Assembly: GCF_020536995.1 (NCBI RefSeq)
Contig: NC_068360.1
Location: 91,745,419-91,809,418, forward strand
DNA length: 64,000 nucleotides
Reading direction: 5' to 3'
DNA from: Dreissena polymorpha
Lineage: Eukaryota > Mollusca > Bivalvia > Myida > Dreissenidae
This document shows, one piece after another, positions 22,567 to 34,725 of the stretch. A program made the position numbers and the translations under genes. Every line of letters starts with the position of its first letter. Within the stretch, counting starts at the first letter, position 1. The notes beneath the pieces were generated by a model. The model was given only the letters and a program-made list of their open reading frames with translations, was not told where the DNA came from and did not search any database.

Positions 22567-23354
22567 CATATAAACATTGAAACTTCAAAGACATAATCTG
22601 CAGGGACACTTGCATTAATATCCGATAGTGCATTCATACCTATACTCCTAATCATGAGGATTTTTACGATTTTCGCTAACCATTTTTTTTAAATTATAAT
22701 GAATTTACTGGATATAGAATAAATATATATATTTGATAGTGAAATTTGTTTCCACAGAAAAGTTGATTATTTTTTATTCAAAATGATGTTTTTACTTATT
22801 AATATCATAGCCACTTGCTAACCACCTGTGGTAAAATCGGTAGGAATGATATGTACGTGACGCGCAGCTATCAGCGTGGGCACTGATGAAAAATAGTGTA
22901 CCGAGATGTAGTGACATTGTGGTATTGTGGTGTGCTTTTTTGTCGGCACGAATTTAGAACCCACTTATAATTGATAAATTTAAGACTTGAAAAGCGTGAA
23001 TATGCATTGCTTTAATACATTGCTGTGCTTAGAGACAATAAAGTCGCTAAGCCCCTTTAAATAAGAAAACATTTCGAGTTTGAAAATTATCTTCAAATTT
23101 ATAAGTGAATGCTTTCCAGACCGTAAAAGTACGTAAAGTAACAATATAAATATAACAATTTAGTTCATGGTTATCAATCCTTTAGTTTCCGACAGGAATA
23201 TTTATAAAGTATTCAGAATGTAACCACTTTGGTTATTCAGGTGAACGAAAGCAGTGTTATTAACGGTATTGACGTTGATCAGAAATAACGCTTGGTTGAA
23301 ATTTATCGGATTTTATCGTATGGATCGCAATTAAAATCAACTGATTTACGTGCG
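22567..23354. other. Intergenic stretch, nothing recognised
   Basis: AT-rich sequence without a supported exon, RNA gene or repeat. Confidence 0.5.
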
Positions 23355-23563
23355 GTTTAACATGATTTCTTTAACTTGTTGTACATGTATGTATGTTTTT
23401 TTAAAGCTTTTATTAACTGATATGCATGATATAAAATGATTTCCTTAGATATATGTACATGTTGACTTGTTCATGTTGACATCGGTTTAAATTAGCTTTA
23501 TTCATTGTAGTTAAACATGCTTGCCCTAAACAGGTGAACACGTTATAGTAAGAGTACTGTCTA

Positions 23564-23661
23564 CCAGTGGGTACCATATACCAATGTAGTCACAAACATG
23601 TCATATATCTGCCCAGTGGGTACCATATACCAATGTAGTCACAAACATTTCATATATCTGC
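23564..23661. repeat. 49-bp direct tandem duplication
   Basis: Two near-identical units starting CCAGTGGGTACCATATACCA at 23564 and 23613, differing by one base in CAAACATGTC versus CAAACATTTC. This is a recent duplication inside the older array. Confidence 0.85.
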
Positions 23662-24045
23662 TCTTTTACTTCTTATGTTTGGTTTAATTGGTATTCAATA
23701 ATTTCACACGGCATATTTCGTGCAACAGATCAATAATGGCTTTTATAATTATAGTATGGTAAAATTATTTTTACGAAATAGGGTATTGTGGCCAAAATAT
23801 ACACTTTTTTTATATCTTATTTAAGGATTAAGTACGAAATGGTTTTTGCTTTGGTACATTATGCATAAATACATGAAATAAACTGTAAACCACTATGTAT
23901 TTTGTTCATCCAACATTTATTCTTGTCTGTTAAGCTAAAGTCAAAACTGAAGTTTATTAAAGCTTAATACACTGGTAGACGATATCACCCGGCTAATAGA
24001 CGATAGTGCTATAACATGATTTTCTTAGACATATTTACATAAATG

Positions 24046-24302
24046 GGCCGTGCTCTGTGAAATGGGGGTTGAATGTATGTGCGTAAAGTGCCTTCCGAGA
24101 TTAGCTTGTGCAGTCCGAACAGGCTAATCAGGGACGACACTTTTCGTCTAAACTGGATTTTTTATAAGAATATATACTTTCTTTTAACGAAAAATATAAA
24201 AAGGAAAGTATCGTCCCTGATAAGCATGTGCGGACTTCACAGGCTAATCTGGGACGACACTTTACGCACATGCATTAAACCCCTTTTTCACAGAGCACGG
24301 CC
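24046..24302. mobile_element. MITE family 1, copy C
   Basis: Full-length copy with outer ends GGCCGTGCTCTGTGAAA and the inverted TTTCACAGAGCACGGCC. The inner arms are GTGCGTAAAGTG and CACTTTACGCAC, and the central part is TTT.CGTCTAAACTGGATTTT. It is inserted in the degenerate 150-bp array. Confidence 0.85.
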
Positions 24303-24749
24303 TAACTGTTTTAACATGTGGACATTGGCTTAAATTAAATGTTTTTGTTGTGCTATAACATGATTTTCCTAAACATGTGTGTTTGTGTATAGATTTTATT
24401 AACAGATTATCATTATATAAAATGATTCTCACACATATGAACACGTATGCTTTTTATTTTGACAGTAGCTTAAGTGGGCTATTTTCCTTGTTGTATTACA
24501 TGTTTATCCTAAACAGGTGTGTTTGTGTGTGACTTTTGCTAAATGATCATTTTGATTAAAAAAACATATTATATGTTTAGGTTATTTACATTAATGTTTG
24601 TACTTGTGGACATTGACTTAAATGCACTGTTTTCGTTGTGTATTAACATGATTTCCCTATACAGGTGTACATGTATGTTTGTATATTGGGACATGGGCTC
24701 AAATGAACTGTTGACATTAATAAGTTTTCATTGCAGTATAAGATGATTT

Positions 24750-25070
24750 TCAACAAGAGCTGTCACCATAGGATGACATATGCCCCCTATAAACGCGTTG
24801 ATAGAAGTTATTGCATTTTTCGAAACCTAAACTCAGATTTCGAAAGCTAAACACGGACCCTAAGTTCAAGGTCAAGGTCACAGGGGTAAAAATTTGTGTG
24901 TGTATGGAAAGGCCTTGTCCATATACACATGCATACCAAATATGAAGGTTATATCTCAAGGGACATAGAAGTTATGAGCATTTTTCGAAACCTAGATGCA
25001 AAGTGTGACGGAAAGACGGACAGACGGACAGTCCGATCACTATATGAAGAAAAGGGGCATACAAATAGGT
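24750..25070. repeat. Bivalve-type interspersed repeat ('ACAAGAGCTGTC' type)
   Basis: Starts AACAAGAGCTGTCACCATAG, contains the twice-repeated CAAGGTCAAGGTCACAGGGG and TTTTTCGAAACCTA blocks, and ends in GACGGACAGACGGACAGTCC. From memory, this layout is shared by a repeat that is common in bivalve genomes; it is non-coding. A partial relative lies at 53466-53648. Confidence 0.6.
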
Positions 25071-25239
25071 GTACATGTATTTGTGTATATGTGTGTATGT
25101 CTTTCATTAAATTATCATTATGGTATAACATGGTTTATCTAGGCGTATGTATATGGGTGTTTGTATATGTGAATTTCTGACTATAATAATTGTTTTAATT
25201 GTGGAATAACATGCATTCCCTTTATTACTGTGAATGTTT

Positions 25240-26385
25240 TAGCTTACCTGAGCGCGAAGTGATCATGATGGGCTATTGTGTTGGGTGTAACTTAGGTGTC
25301 AGTCGTCGTGTGTTGTCCGCACTGTGTTGTTTGCCCTGTGTTGCCCGTCGTGTGTTGTCTGTCTCCTGTTGTCCGTGTCCTTTTGTCAGTCGTGTGCTGT
25401 CCGTCGTGTGTTGTCCATACTGTGTTGAACGTCGTGTGTGGTCCGTTGTGTGATGTCCGTCGTATGCTGTCCGACATGTGCTGCCCGTCGCGTTTTGTCC
25501 ATCGTGCGTTGTCCGCCGTGTGTTAGCCGTTATGTGTTGTCCGTCCTGTGTTGTCCGTCGTTTGATGTCCGTCGTGTGCTAGCCGTAATATGTTGTCCAT
25601 CCTGTGTTGTCCGTCGTCTGATGTCTTTCGTGTGCTGTGCGTGGTGTGTCGTATTTCTTTTATACTGTGCTGCAAACGAAATCTCCATAACCGCTTGGCA
25701 GATTTTCATGGAATTTTACAGGAGAGATCTTTGGGTAACCCTGTTCAACAGTTTAATCGTTCGGGTCCACTATAAATGTAGGTCACAATGCATATATATA
25801 TATATGTGGAGAAAGATATGCGTGAACAACCAGATACACAGTCATACAAACAGACAGACATATTCCTATTGGAGACTTCGGCGTGTGCGCCTAGCTACAA
25901 TGCAGAATGAAGCAGATATACTGCGAATTCCCATCCCCCAAAAAAGAGGGTTCGTTCACAGTTATATAACCCACACTTATAGGTATATTTAAAAAAATAA
26001 TTCTCCTCTGAAACCGCAAGACCCAGTCCCTTGGTATTCGTGAAGTAGCAAGTCACCTACCAAGTTTGTTCAAACCACGCCCCTTTGGTCAAAATGTTGC
26101 TCATCCTATGGTTTCTCGCTTTCCTCAAATGTAGATATTGAACACTTAAAAGTCACCTCTTCTGAAACAGTATGGTCCAGATGTATTTTATTTTCTATTT
26201 AGCATCATCTAGTGGCCTCCCACCGAATTTATCCAAATCATTACTATTAGATCTGTATGGTCTCACCTGGTGGTAATACGTTTTTCTTAGTGTCCTTAGT
26301 AAAACGTTAAACACCTTCCTTGCTAAGATCACTCTAATTTTCAGTTGGATGATAAAGGGCCTTGATTGCCCTCTTGTTTAGTCAC
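25240..26385. repeat. Bivalve-type interspersed repeat ('TGAGCGAAGTGATC' type) with an internal VNTR
   Basis: Begins TTAGCTTACCTGAGCGCGAA, passes through a (CGTCGTGTGTTGTC)n-like variable tract at about 25295-25655, then two related segments starting with CTCC.TAACCGCTTGGCAGAT and CTCTGAAACCGCAAGACCCA, and ends GGGCCTTGATTGCCCTCTTG. From memory, this order is shared by a very common bivalve repeat. Long frames through the VNTR give only Cys/Val/Ser-rich repeats and are not genes. Confidence 0.65.
25295..25655. repeat. VNTR, unit about 14-15 bp (GTCCGTCGTGTGTT)
   Basis: About 24 imperfect copies of a GT-rich unit of 14 to 15 bases, with substitutions and single-base indels throughout. Confidence 0.8.
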
Positions 26386-27800
26386 GTAATTGAAATGACC
26401 TGTTCATATGCTTAAACATTACTCCTATGTAAGAGAATCAGATCCGGCTTTTTCCGGATCAAAACTGTACCAGCGGGCTTTACTAAATAATTAAGCGTAA
26501 CGGACGCTTTATAAACTCCTGAATTGCAACTGTTTAATGCTTTGTCATTAACAAAACTGTCTTGTCAGAATGCTTGTTTTTTATTTCTATCCTATAAATA
26601 CAGTATGCTTTTAGAAACTCTGAAAATGTAAACAAACATCGCTGCCTTGTGAACATTCTCAAAAATGTGTGCCATGAAATTGGTATCGCTTTGAATATTG
26701 TGTCAATAAATAGTATTATCATAATGTGTTTTGTTTTCTTTTGTTGTTGTTTTATAATAATAAAAGAATTTTTACACAACATGAAAATACTCAACTGAAA
26801 CTTCGACAAGAAGTAACATAAACGTTATAAAGAGTTTATTATGTGATGTTACGATTATACCTTGGTAATTCAAATAATATTTCATAACAGATTTTTCAAA
26901 TTCCGTTTATGTCGGTTCGACATTTATTATGTTATTTATTCAATTTATTTATTGGATAGTTTCGTTTGTTGTTTAACGAATATCAAGTGTGCAAATGATA
27001 GTGTTATACAATCCTATAAACTCTTCGAATATACACGTACTAATGTGTTTGAATAAAGAAGTCATACATGTTAATGCCAACCATACTTTGGATGTTTTGT
27101 TAAATAGGCTTAAAAATACAAGACACCGGTGATAATTTGTAGTAAAGAATAAAAATTGTCTCACTAAGTTAATAGAGCAAATAAAACCCCAGCGTACAAT
27201 AGGAATCTACCGGCATCCCTTTTGACTAGGTTTCCCTGCTCAAATGGTGTATGCCGGGTAAGCGGGTACTTTGATAACACATGACACTTGGATAACAGAA
27301 AAACAAAAGCAATGCGCGGAAGGAGAGTTCTTAAGCTTTTTTGCATTTATATTTTGTTCACTCGGTTTTCAGACACGGGACATTGTTTGTTCGATTAACG
27401 GTATAGCACTTCGCATTTCGAAGAAGGAAATTCGCAGAAAAACAGTGGATTACATTAATTTAATAATATAAAAAACACGATCAAATTCCATCGATTATCA
27501 GAATAAATTGGATGATCAGTACATATTTCAACAAAGTAAAAATACTTGGAAATAAACCAAGAACCTGCTTACTTTCCGAAATAAACGTTCAATATATCAA
27601 TTAATGTTACAACATGTTACATTTTAGTTTACTAACGTTTCTGAGAAAATTCAAATGTTTAAAGAGTCGGGATGCCAAATTGTCATGGGCACTTTTTAAA
27701 CCGATCATCTGAATGACAACGGCGCTTCTATTCCCGATTTGTCGACACTTTTTTGCCAGATATAACCAGAGACCTATACAACTTGTAATAATAATAATAA
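26386..27800. other. Intergenic stretch, nothing recognised
   Basis: AT-rich sequence. It contains a small hairpin (GATCCGGCTTTTTCCGGATC at about 26440-26460), but its role is unknown. No exon is supported. Confidence 0.45.
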
Positions 27801-28009
27801 AGTGAACTTTCCCATCCTTCTAAATTGGATCAATCTATTTCCAAAATTAGGGATGTCTAGTATATGTATTTCTATTTTAAGAATATTTCTTACAAAAATT
27901 CCATTAAGCAAAAAGCGCAGACCCTGATGAGGCGCCGCATCATGCGGCGTCTCATCTGAGTCTACGCTGTTTGCCAAGGCCTTTTTTCTAGACGCTATGC
28001 ATAAATGGG
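27801..28009. mobile_element. MITE family 2, copy 1 (one terminus missing)
   Basis: Shares CCCATCCTTCTAAATTGGAT, AAAATTAGGGATGTCTAGTA and the palindrome CGCCGCATCATGCGGCG with three other copies, and ends GCATAAATGGG followed by TTAA at 28010-28013. The opposite terminus is replaced by an (ATA)n run. Confidence 0.8.
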
Positions 28010-28013
28010 TTAA

Positions 28014-29027
28014 AGTATTGAACCAAATATTTACCGAAAGTTTGAACATGGATAAAGAGAGAAAAACATCGTAATTGATATATATATAGTTGGCAAAACA
28101 GATACACTGTCAGTAGTTAAACTATGGTTGCACTAAACTATTACCCATTCATTAGCTTACTGATTCAATTCACTTTAAATGTTCTAATGACACGGAAGAA
28201 CAAGAAGACATTCTAAACTATTTACAAAAGTAAAACGGTTACAGGATATCTTATCAAATAATAAAACACGTGTTAAGTTATGAATAGTAAACAACACTAA
28301 ATTTTCGGAATAATTGGTGAATGGAAATCATGTACTATACACGTCTATTTAAATCTAAAATACGCTTCGTATTTAGTCCGGGAGAATCCCCAATACTATG
28401 TGTGTATGTTATCGTGCATCATAATATACATGTTGTTTCTCAAACAATTAGATTAAACGCTACGGTGGCGTCGAAGAGCGAAAAAAACATTGATCGTTGT
28501 TTGGTGGTTTTGATAATAATAGCTGTTTATATAACTATGTATCTTTTCATTTATACTTTTTTAAACTTTCCTAAGTCACACAAATGTGTTGTTTACGAGT
28601 GCGAGAAAACTAGTTAATAATGTCAATATCGTAAACATACACTTTAAGTCAATAATGAAAATTTATGCTTATCATATGTATAACTTATTTAACTGACTAT
28701 AAATGAGCAGAATCAATCGAAAATAGGTATTGTGCCATATCAACATAATGAAGCTGCAGACCAGCCTGCGCATGTCGAGAAACCACGAAACCTTGGTTGA
28801 CTTTATAGCTGACAGTTTATCTTCTGGTCAAATATGTTATAAGACCCATTTTCGTATAACGCGGCTCAAAGTTTGTCAGAACAGAACGTTTTTACCGAAA
28901 ATCAAATGTCGGTTTGCTCGTTCAATAAGGAAAACGCTCTAAACATATCATGAGCGTGAAATGTGTGGCTTGCTTTATTATCTGCTTTACGCCGTCTGCT
29001 TAATTTCAAAAACACCGCACCTAAATG
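28014..29027. other. Intergenic stretch, nothing recognised
   Basis: AT-rich; short open frames only. Confidence 0.45.
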
Positions 29028-29212
29028 GTATCATCATAAACACACAGCCTATCAACTTTAACACACATTATATCACCATAAACACACATCATATCATCAT
29101 TAACATAATGTATGTCATCATAAACATACAGTACTTCACCATAAACACATAGGATATCATAATGAACACACAGCATATAATCATAAACACATGGCATATC
29201 ATCATAAACATA
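29028..29212. repeat. Short-period tandem repeat, unit about 22-24 bp
   Basis: About eight imperfect copies of a unit like TATCATCATAAACACACA, with variation at most positions. Confidence 0.7.
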
Positions 29213-30165
29213 CGTTAAACAATCGTTCCGTTGAAAATGTGCTTGTGTGAATGATTATTCGGCTGTACGTCATGATTTTGTACTTGTATTACCAAAAGGA
29301 ATCGGTTTATATCAAATCTATCGAATGCGTTCCCAAAGATTCTCCAATGGCATCAATTCACTTATGACACAAGTTGTTCACATTCGCAGTTTTGCCATTT
29401 AGATTCAAAAGAAAAGACATTCACTGTTTTATGATGCATTATATGTATATTAATACGAAATTCTGTCAATCCTAATCAATTGTATGCATACACTTCACGT
29501 AGCTATACATTATTTTCTTCAATCTTGTGAAACCTCGCATAGCACATTTTCCGGTTGACCATGTCATATCATCACATGTGCCAAGGAAGCGGGCACATTT
29601 CTTCCAACGGACATTCCCTTCCTCGTAAATGATGACATCCAAACGGCCAACCCAAAAAACAGTAAATAACTTACCTTAAAACTCTGTTTGTTCGTGTTTT
29701 ATCCTTTGCCGAATATAATTGTATGTTAATCATCCAAACCATCATAAAATTGTCCTGGAAAAGCCTATTCGATTAAAACCACTTTTTTATTACCATACTT
29801 ATTCCAATAACTGTAGGCTCTCGTATTTGAATCAGAGGTAGAGGGAAACTAATCGTAAAGCATTATTTGCAATCCTTTGACAAGTAATCTCACCTTATAT
29901 GTTCACAGCTTGGCATAATATTTTTTTTTCATAGCTAATAAACTTTATTTACCTTGTCAATAGGTATGTGTAGGTCGAGGCCATCCTACTCCATACCTTA
30001 CAAACATTATGTGTTAGTAGCAATTGAATACAGCTGTGTTAGTATATAGCTAAATGGTTTGCAAGTTTATAGCCAGGATGCTAGTTTGTAAGCAGTGTAC
30101 AATGTATGCAATATACATAGGAAATGAAAATCTTTGTAAAAGCACAGAAAATACAATTAGCAACT
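29213..30165. other. Intergenic stretch, nothing recognised
   Basis: AT-rich sequence without a supported feature. Confidence 0.45.
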
Positions 30166-30167
30166 AC

Positions 30168-31492
30168 TGTGAAACCATTTATTTTCGTCGGCACAAAATT
30201 TCGCCCTTTTCATAAAAATGACTATTTCGTCCGCTCTTAAATTCGTCCATTTCTGGTTTTGAAAAAACAAAACAAAAATCGTCCGATTTGTTTGTAATAC
30301 ATGTAATACGCGGTTGCGAAAACATTGTGCTGGGGAAAGAGAGGTGCAGCACTTGGTAGTCACTTGCAGGAGGTGGGCCTTGTTTGGCATATGCCAATTA
30401 GCAAGTCTGTTATTTGAGGTGATAGTAACTGTCCCTTATCATTTTATGTCATTGACACGTTCTTTGTTATGATTAGCGGATAAGTTGGACTGAATAATCG
30501 TTAACAAGTGTTTTAAACAACGAAGCCAATTGCCAATTAGTCTTTTTCCATTACTATCACGGTCAAACTGATTACAATCTTACCTTTATCGGCGCCAATT
30601 AGAGAAGGTGCGAACATTATGGGTTATAATTAGCGTAAGCAAATTATTTTGGTCATATTTCATTAAAGTTTCAAGCGTTTTGCATCGTAAATATTTGAAA
30701 CCAAACAACCAAACACAAATCAAAATGTTCTTTATTAATTTGTAACAAAGCGCATAATATATTTCACACATCGTCATATTTTAATTGCGTTTAATAGTAT
30801 TGTCTTTTATCCGGATTCGCCGCGTGTAGGCTGTATAATCTGCAACACCCCTGAAAAACACAATACACACAATGGGTAATAAAGTTGTTAACAATTAGCG
30901 CTAATCAACACTATTATACCTAAACGAAGTCGACGCATTCGATACAGCCTTATTGCATTCGCGTTTTACAGGAAATGTCAGTTGTCAGTACACTGTATAA
31001 TGAACACCCCTTTGTGTCAAAACCGGATTTAACTGGAGTGTGAATAGTCGACTGTTTCATGTTCTTTGTATCAATACCATCTGTGTATCTGTATTATAAG
31101 TATACCAGTCAACAAACAAGTTGCGCGCTTCCGCATATGGGTATTCGGACGTTCAAAAAATTGACCTACGGTTTAGCATTCACGCCGTCGAACGCATTAA
31201 AGCAATATAACTCGTTTTTTTTCACTATTTCTTTATATGCAAAAAATACTAGTGGCTTATAACTTACCTTGCAATCTTTTTTTCTCGCATTTTGCGAGTG
31301 TGCGAGTGTTAATTTCGAGCCGTGTGTATATGCGTGGATTACGCTGGATTGAAATGCCTCATGCCTACGGTAATTCAGTCTTATTTGTTTCAAATATGGG
31401 ACATGATTGTTCGTTAGGATCTTGAATTCGTCCATCGGTCGAAGGACGAAAAACGCGAAAAATAATGTCGGACGAATAATAATGGTTTCACA
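30168..31492. mobile_element. TA-flanked inverted-repeat element, about 1.33 kb
   Basis: The ends read CTGTGAAACCATTTATTTTC and the inverted GAATAATAATGGTTTCACAG, with TA on both outer sides (a Tc1/mariner-type target duplication). The arms extend about 80 to 90 bases and share CGTC.G.CA.AATTTCGC and TTCGTCC elements. The interior has no transposase-like frame. Short minus-strand frames at both arms are a consequence of the repeat and are not genes. Confidence 0.7.
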
Positions 31493-31834
31493 GTATACTT
31501 TCAATATAACACAGGGATCTTAATACATAATATGGAGATTTGTACTACACATATCATCGTTTTCTCTTGTAATTGGTAAAGAAAGTGTAGATTTGCAAAA
31601 AAAAGTGAAAACAACACCACAGTGTATACTTGAAATATTCATTTCAGTGCACATCAATGTAAAGCAAGAACATTTTAAGTTATGGGTTCATTGTATTAAT
31701 AATCTTACAACTGACCAATTTGGAAATTCCGAGCCTTGGCAAATGGTGTGCTTTTGAATTTCCCATGCTAGCTGAAAACTCTTTTTTAGCCCTGGTACTG
31801 TTGGGATTTTACTATGTTTTTTTAAAAATAAAAC
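31493..31834. other. Intergenic stretch, nothing recognised
   Basis: AT-rich. The right part may already belong to the 3' UTR of the LINE fragment that follows. Confidence 0.4.
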
Positions 31835-32200
31835 CATACCTTTTTATTTCAAGAAATAAAATATTGATGGGTTCATTTTTTCAGAACAAATTCCAAGTAG
31901 CACATCTTGGCAAGAAATGTTGGGCAAATTGATGTTGTTTATAATCATTGAATGTTTTATATAGTCAATAATAGGTTGAATGTGTTCACATTCCCAGAAA
32001 AGATGAGTTAACGTTTCCTCATGTTTTTTACAAAAAGAACATAGATTGTCGTTATTAATTTTCATTTTATATAACAGAAAATTTGTACCCAAGATTCTGT
32101 GTACAGCTTGGCAGAAAATTGTCTATTTTTGCCATGAATATAAGGTGAAAAAGGAATGTCTTTAATAAAGACTATCGGAATAAAATGTGAACATAATTAT
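31835..32200 (-). mobile_element. LINE 3' fragment, L1/Tx1 type, ORF2 C terminus
   Basis: Minus-strand frame of 82 codons containing NDNLCSFCKKHEETLTHLFW and ECEH, the same cysteine-knuckle motif as in the intronic LINE at 9793-10185. Upstream on the same strand CAAGATTCTGTGTACAGC matches ...LIHRILG-type sequence. It is a 5'-truncated insertion of a related element. Confidence 0.75.
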
Positions 32201-32306
32201 TGGAATTGCATTTTTTTAAATTAAAACAAGAGGTTTGACATGACCAGCTTGAGTGTCACTTGTTTCGCAAAAAGTTTTATTTATGTATTTATGAATTTAT
32301 GTATTT

Positions 32307-32659
32307 ACTCACTCACTCACTCACTCACTCACTCACTCACTCACTCACTCACTCACTCACTCACTCACTCACTCACTCACTCACTCACTCACTCAACTCA
32401 CTCACTCACTCACTCACTCACTCACTCACTCACTCACTCACTCACTCACTCACTCACTCACTCACTCACTCACTCACTCACTCACTCACTCACTCACTCA
32501 CTCACTCACTCACTCACTCACTCACTCACTCACCACTCACTCACTCACTCACTCACTCACTCACTCACTCACTCACTCACTCCACTCACTCACTCACTCA
32601 CTCACTCACTCACTCACTCACTCACTCACTCACTTACTTACTTACTTACTTACTTACTT
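32307..32659. repeat. (ACTC)n microsatellite grading into (ACTT)n
   Basis: About 325 bases of ACTC with three small interruptions near 32395, 32533 and 32582, followed by seven ACTT repeats. Translated frames give only Leu-Thr-His-Ser repeats and are artefacts. Confidence 0.95.
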
Positions 32660-33511
32660 TATACGGTTTTCAATTGAAAGCAACTGGGGACTAATGTATT
32701 CGTTAGGTTCATTAATATACTTGTTTGCATCCGTGTAGTAACTAGACATTTTAAGGTAAATATTGGTTCATGAGAACTGTTGCATGACATATATTTTATT
32801 GATTTTGTTATTTAATCAACTTTATGATCTCGAAATATTCAATTTGAATTCACGTCTGACTGAAAAATATTTTGTTTAATGTTCTATAAATCTAGAGAGT
32901 GCCGTGCTTGGCTGCCGAGTTGATGATTTATACATTAGAAACTAATTGATGACGCCCTTTGAGCCCTCGTGCCACATAATAACAAGATCGTTAATTTGAA
33001 AATACACTGATAGTGATCTATTTAGATCGTCTATACAGTCGTTCTCTAATGACATTCTTATCAATGTAAAATTGTTGCTGTTTTATCGAAATGGTTATGT
33101 CAATAATTTAAACCGCCGTTAAGTGTTTTGCAAAACATAATGGTATAAGTCACGGAAAGTGGGATATGGAAAACATGTAATTAAATAGGAATCCTTACGC
33201 ATGTATAATAGAGGTAACGGTTTGCAGAATAATATTTGTCAAACATTAGGTACTCTATTAAGGTCACTAATTATCATTTTATTGATATCATCCATTGACA
33301 CTCCTGAAAACAAAATACAACAGCACCAACAACATTTATTAGCTTTTGAGTGTAACAATTGCTGTTTAGCCAATTTAAAAAAAACAAGTGTTGTGAAATG
33401 GATGATAGTAAAACAAAAATTAGGCAATGGTAGAAATTAACAAAGAATTAACTGATTCGTAACATATGATATGTTCCTTTAACATTGATATGAGAGTTGC
33501 TAATAAAATGT
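32660..33511. other. Intergenic stretch, nothing recognised
   Basis: AT-rich sequence; no exon or repeat supported. Confidence 0.45.
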
Positions 33512-33767
33512 GTCGCGTTCTGAGAAAACTGTGCATAATGCAAGTTCGTAAAGTGTCGTCCCAGATTAGCCTGTGAAGTCCGCATAGGCTAATCAGGGAC
33601 GACACTTTCCGCCTAAATTGGATTTTTGCTAAGAAGAGACTTCATTTATACGAAAATTTAATTAAAGCCGAACGTGTCGTCCTTGAATAGCGTGTGCGGA
33701 CTGCACAGGCTAATCTGGGACGACACTTTACGCACATGCATTATGCACAGTTTTCTCAGAACGTGAC
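33512..33767. mobile_element. MITE family 1, copy D
   Basis: Full-length copy with near-perfect outer ends: GTCGCGTTCTGAGAAAACTG at the left and CAGTTTTCTCAGAACGTGAC at the right. The inner arms carry GTAAAGTGTCGTCCCAGATT and AATCTGGGACGACACTTTAC. Confidence 0.9.
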
Positions 33768-34055
33768 TTTAATAATGAAACAAAGAATACACTGATATAC
33801 GTCAAAATATAAGAAAATATTATACTAAGATGAATTAATCTGTTTTTAAATTGTTCCTTTAACAATTCGCTTTATATATAAATTTCGAAAGATAAATTAT
33901 TTCTTTTTGATTTTGTGTCTTCATTAACATATCAAACTTATTTAATGTAATGTATGTTTGATAATATGACTTTAATTATATTTTTTCTAATATCGTTGTA
34001 TATTGGGCAATGTTAATGGTATTCACTTTCTACGACATTAAGATTATACAATTTA

Positions 34056-34725
34056 CATTTTCTGTTATCGCGAGCGATATTGTGGTATCGACCTCGTTCT
34101 ATTTCTTATCTGTGTGATAATACATTTTCTGTTATCGCGAGCAATATTGTGGTATCGACCTCGTTCTATTTCTTATCTGTGTGATGATACATTTTCTGTT
34201 ATCGCGAGCAATATTGTGGTATCGACCTCGTTCTGTTTCTTATCTGTGTGATGATACATTTTCTGTTATCGCGAGCAATATTGTATTATCGACCTCGTTC
34301 TATTTCTTATCTGTGTGATGATACATTTTCTGTTATCGCGAGCAATATTGTGGTATCGACCTCGTTCTATTTCTTATCTGTGTGATGATACATTTTCTGT
34401 TATCGCGAGCAGTATTGTGATATCGACCTCGTTCTATTTCTTATCTGTGTGATGATACATTTTCTGTTATCGCGAGCAATATTGTGGTATCGACCTCGTT
34501 CTATTTCTTATCTGTGTGATGATACATTTTCTGTTATCGCGAGCAATATTGTGATATCGACCTCGTTCTATTTCTTATCTGTGTGATGATACATTTTCTG
34601 TTATCGCGAGCAATATTGTGGTATCGACCTCGTTCTATTTCTTATCTGTGTGATGATACATTTTCTGTTATCCCGAGCAATATTGTGGTATCGACCGCGT
34701 TCTCTTTCTTATCTGTGTGATGATA
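34056..34725. repeat. 67-bp satellite, exactly ten copies
   Basis: Ten head-to-tail units of 67 bp (670 bp in all) starting CATTTTCTGTTATCGCGAGC. Most units differ by zero to three bases. The first retains TATCGCGAGCGATA, a short palindrome reduced in later units to TATCGCGAGCAATA. No indels break the phase, so the array is young or homogenised. Confidence 0.95.

Larger units (their letters stand above)
23355..25225. repeat. Degenerate tandem array, unit about 150 bp, interrupted
   Basis: Copies of AACATGATTT.CCT..ACAGGTGT followed by GTTTGTAT and later GACAT.GGCTTAAAT.A recur at about 23359, 23512, 24356, 24508, 24647 and again near 25128-25207. The spacing is close to 150 bp. The array is strongly diverged and split by a MITE copy (24046-24302) and a bivalve-type repeat (24750-25070), so it predates both. 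Confidence 0.6.

Noticed and set aside
25199-25992. Cys/Val-rich frames of up to 184 codons
   Set aside because: They run through a 14-15 bp VNTR inside an interspersed repeat.
28730-28942. 70-codon plus-strand frame starting near GACCAGCCTGCGCAT
   Set aside because: The start resembles a common interspersed sequence rather than an exon, and no splice sites or domain were found.
30157-31504. Minus-strand frames at both ends of the 1.33-kb element
   Set aside because: They lie in the inverted arms and share no motif with a transposase.
32240-32694. 145-codon Leu-Thr-His-Ser repeat frames
   Set aside because: Translation of an ACTC microsatellite.
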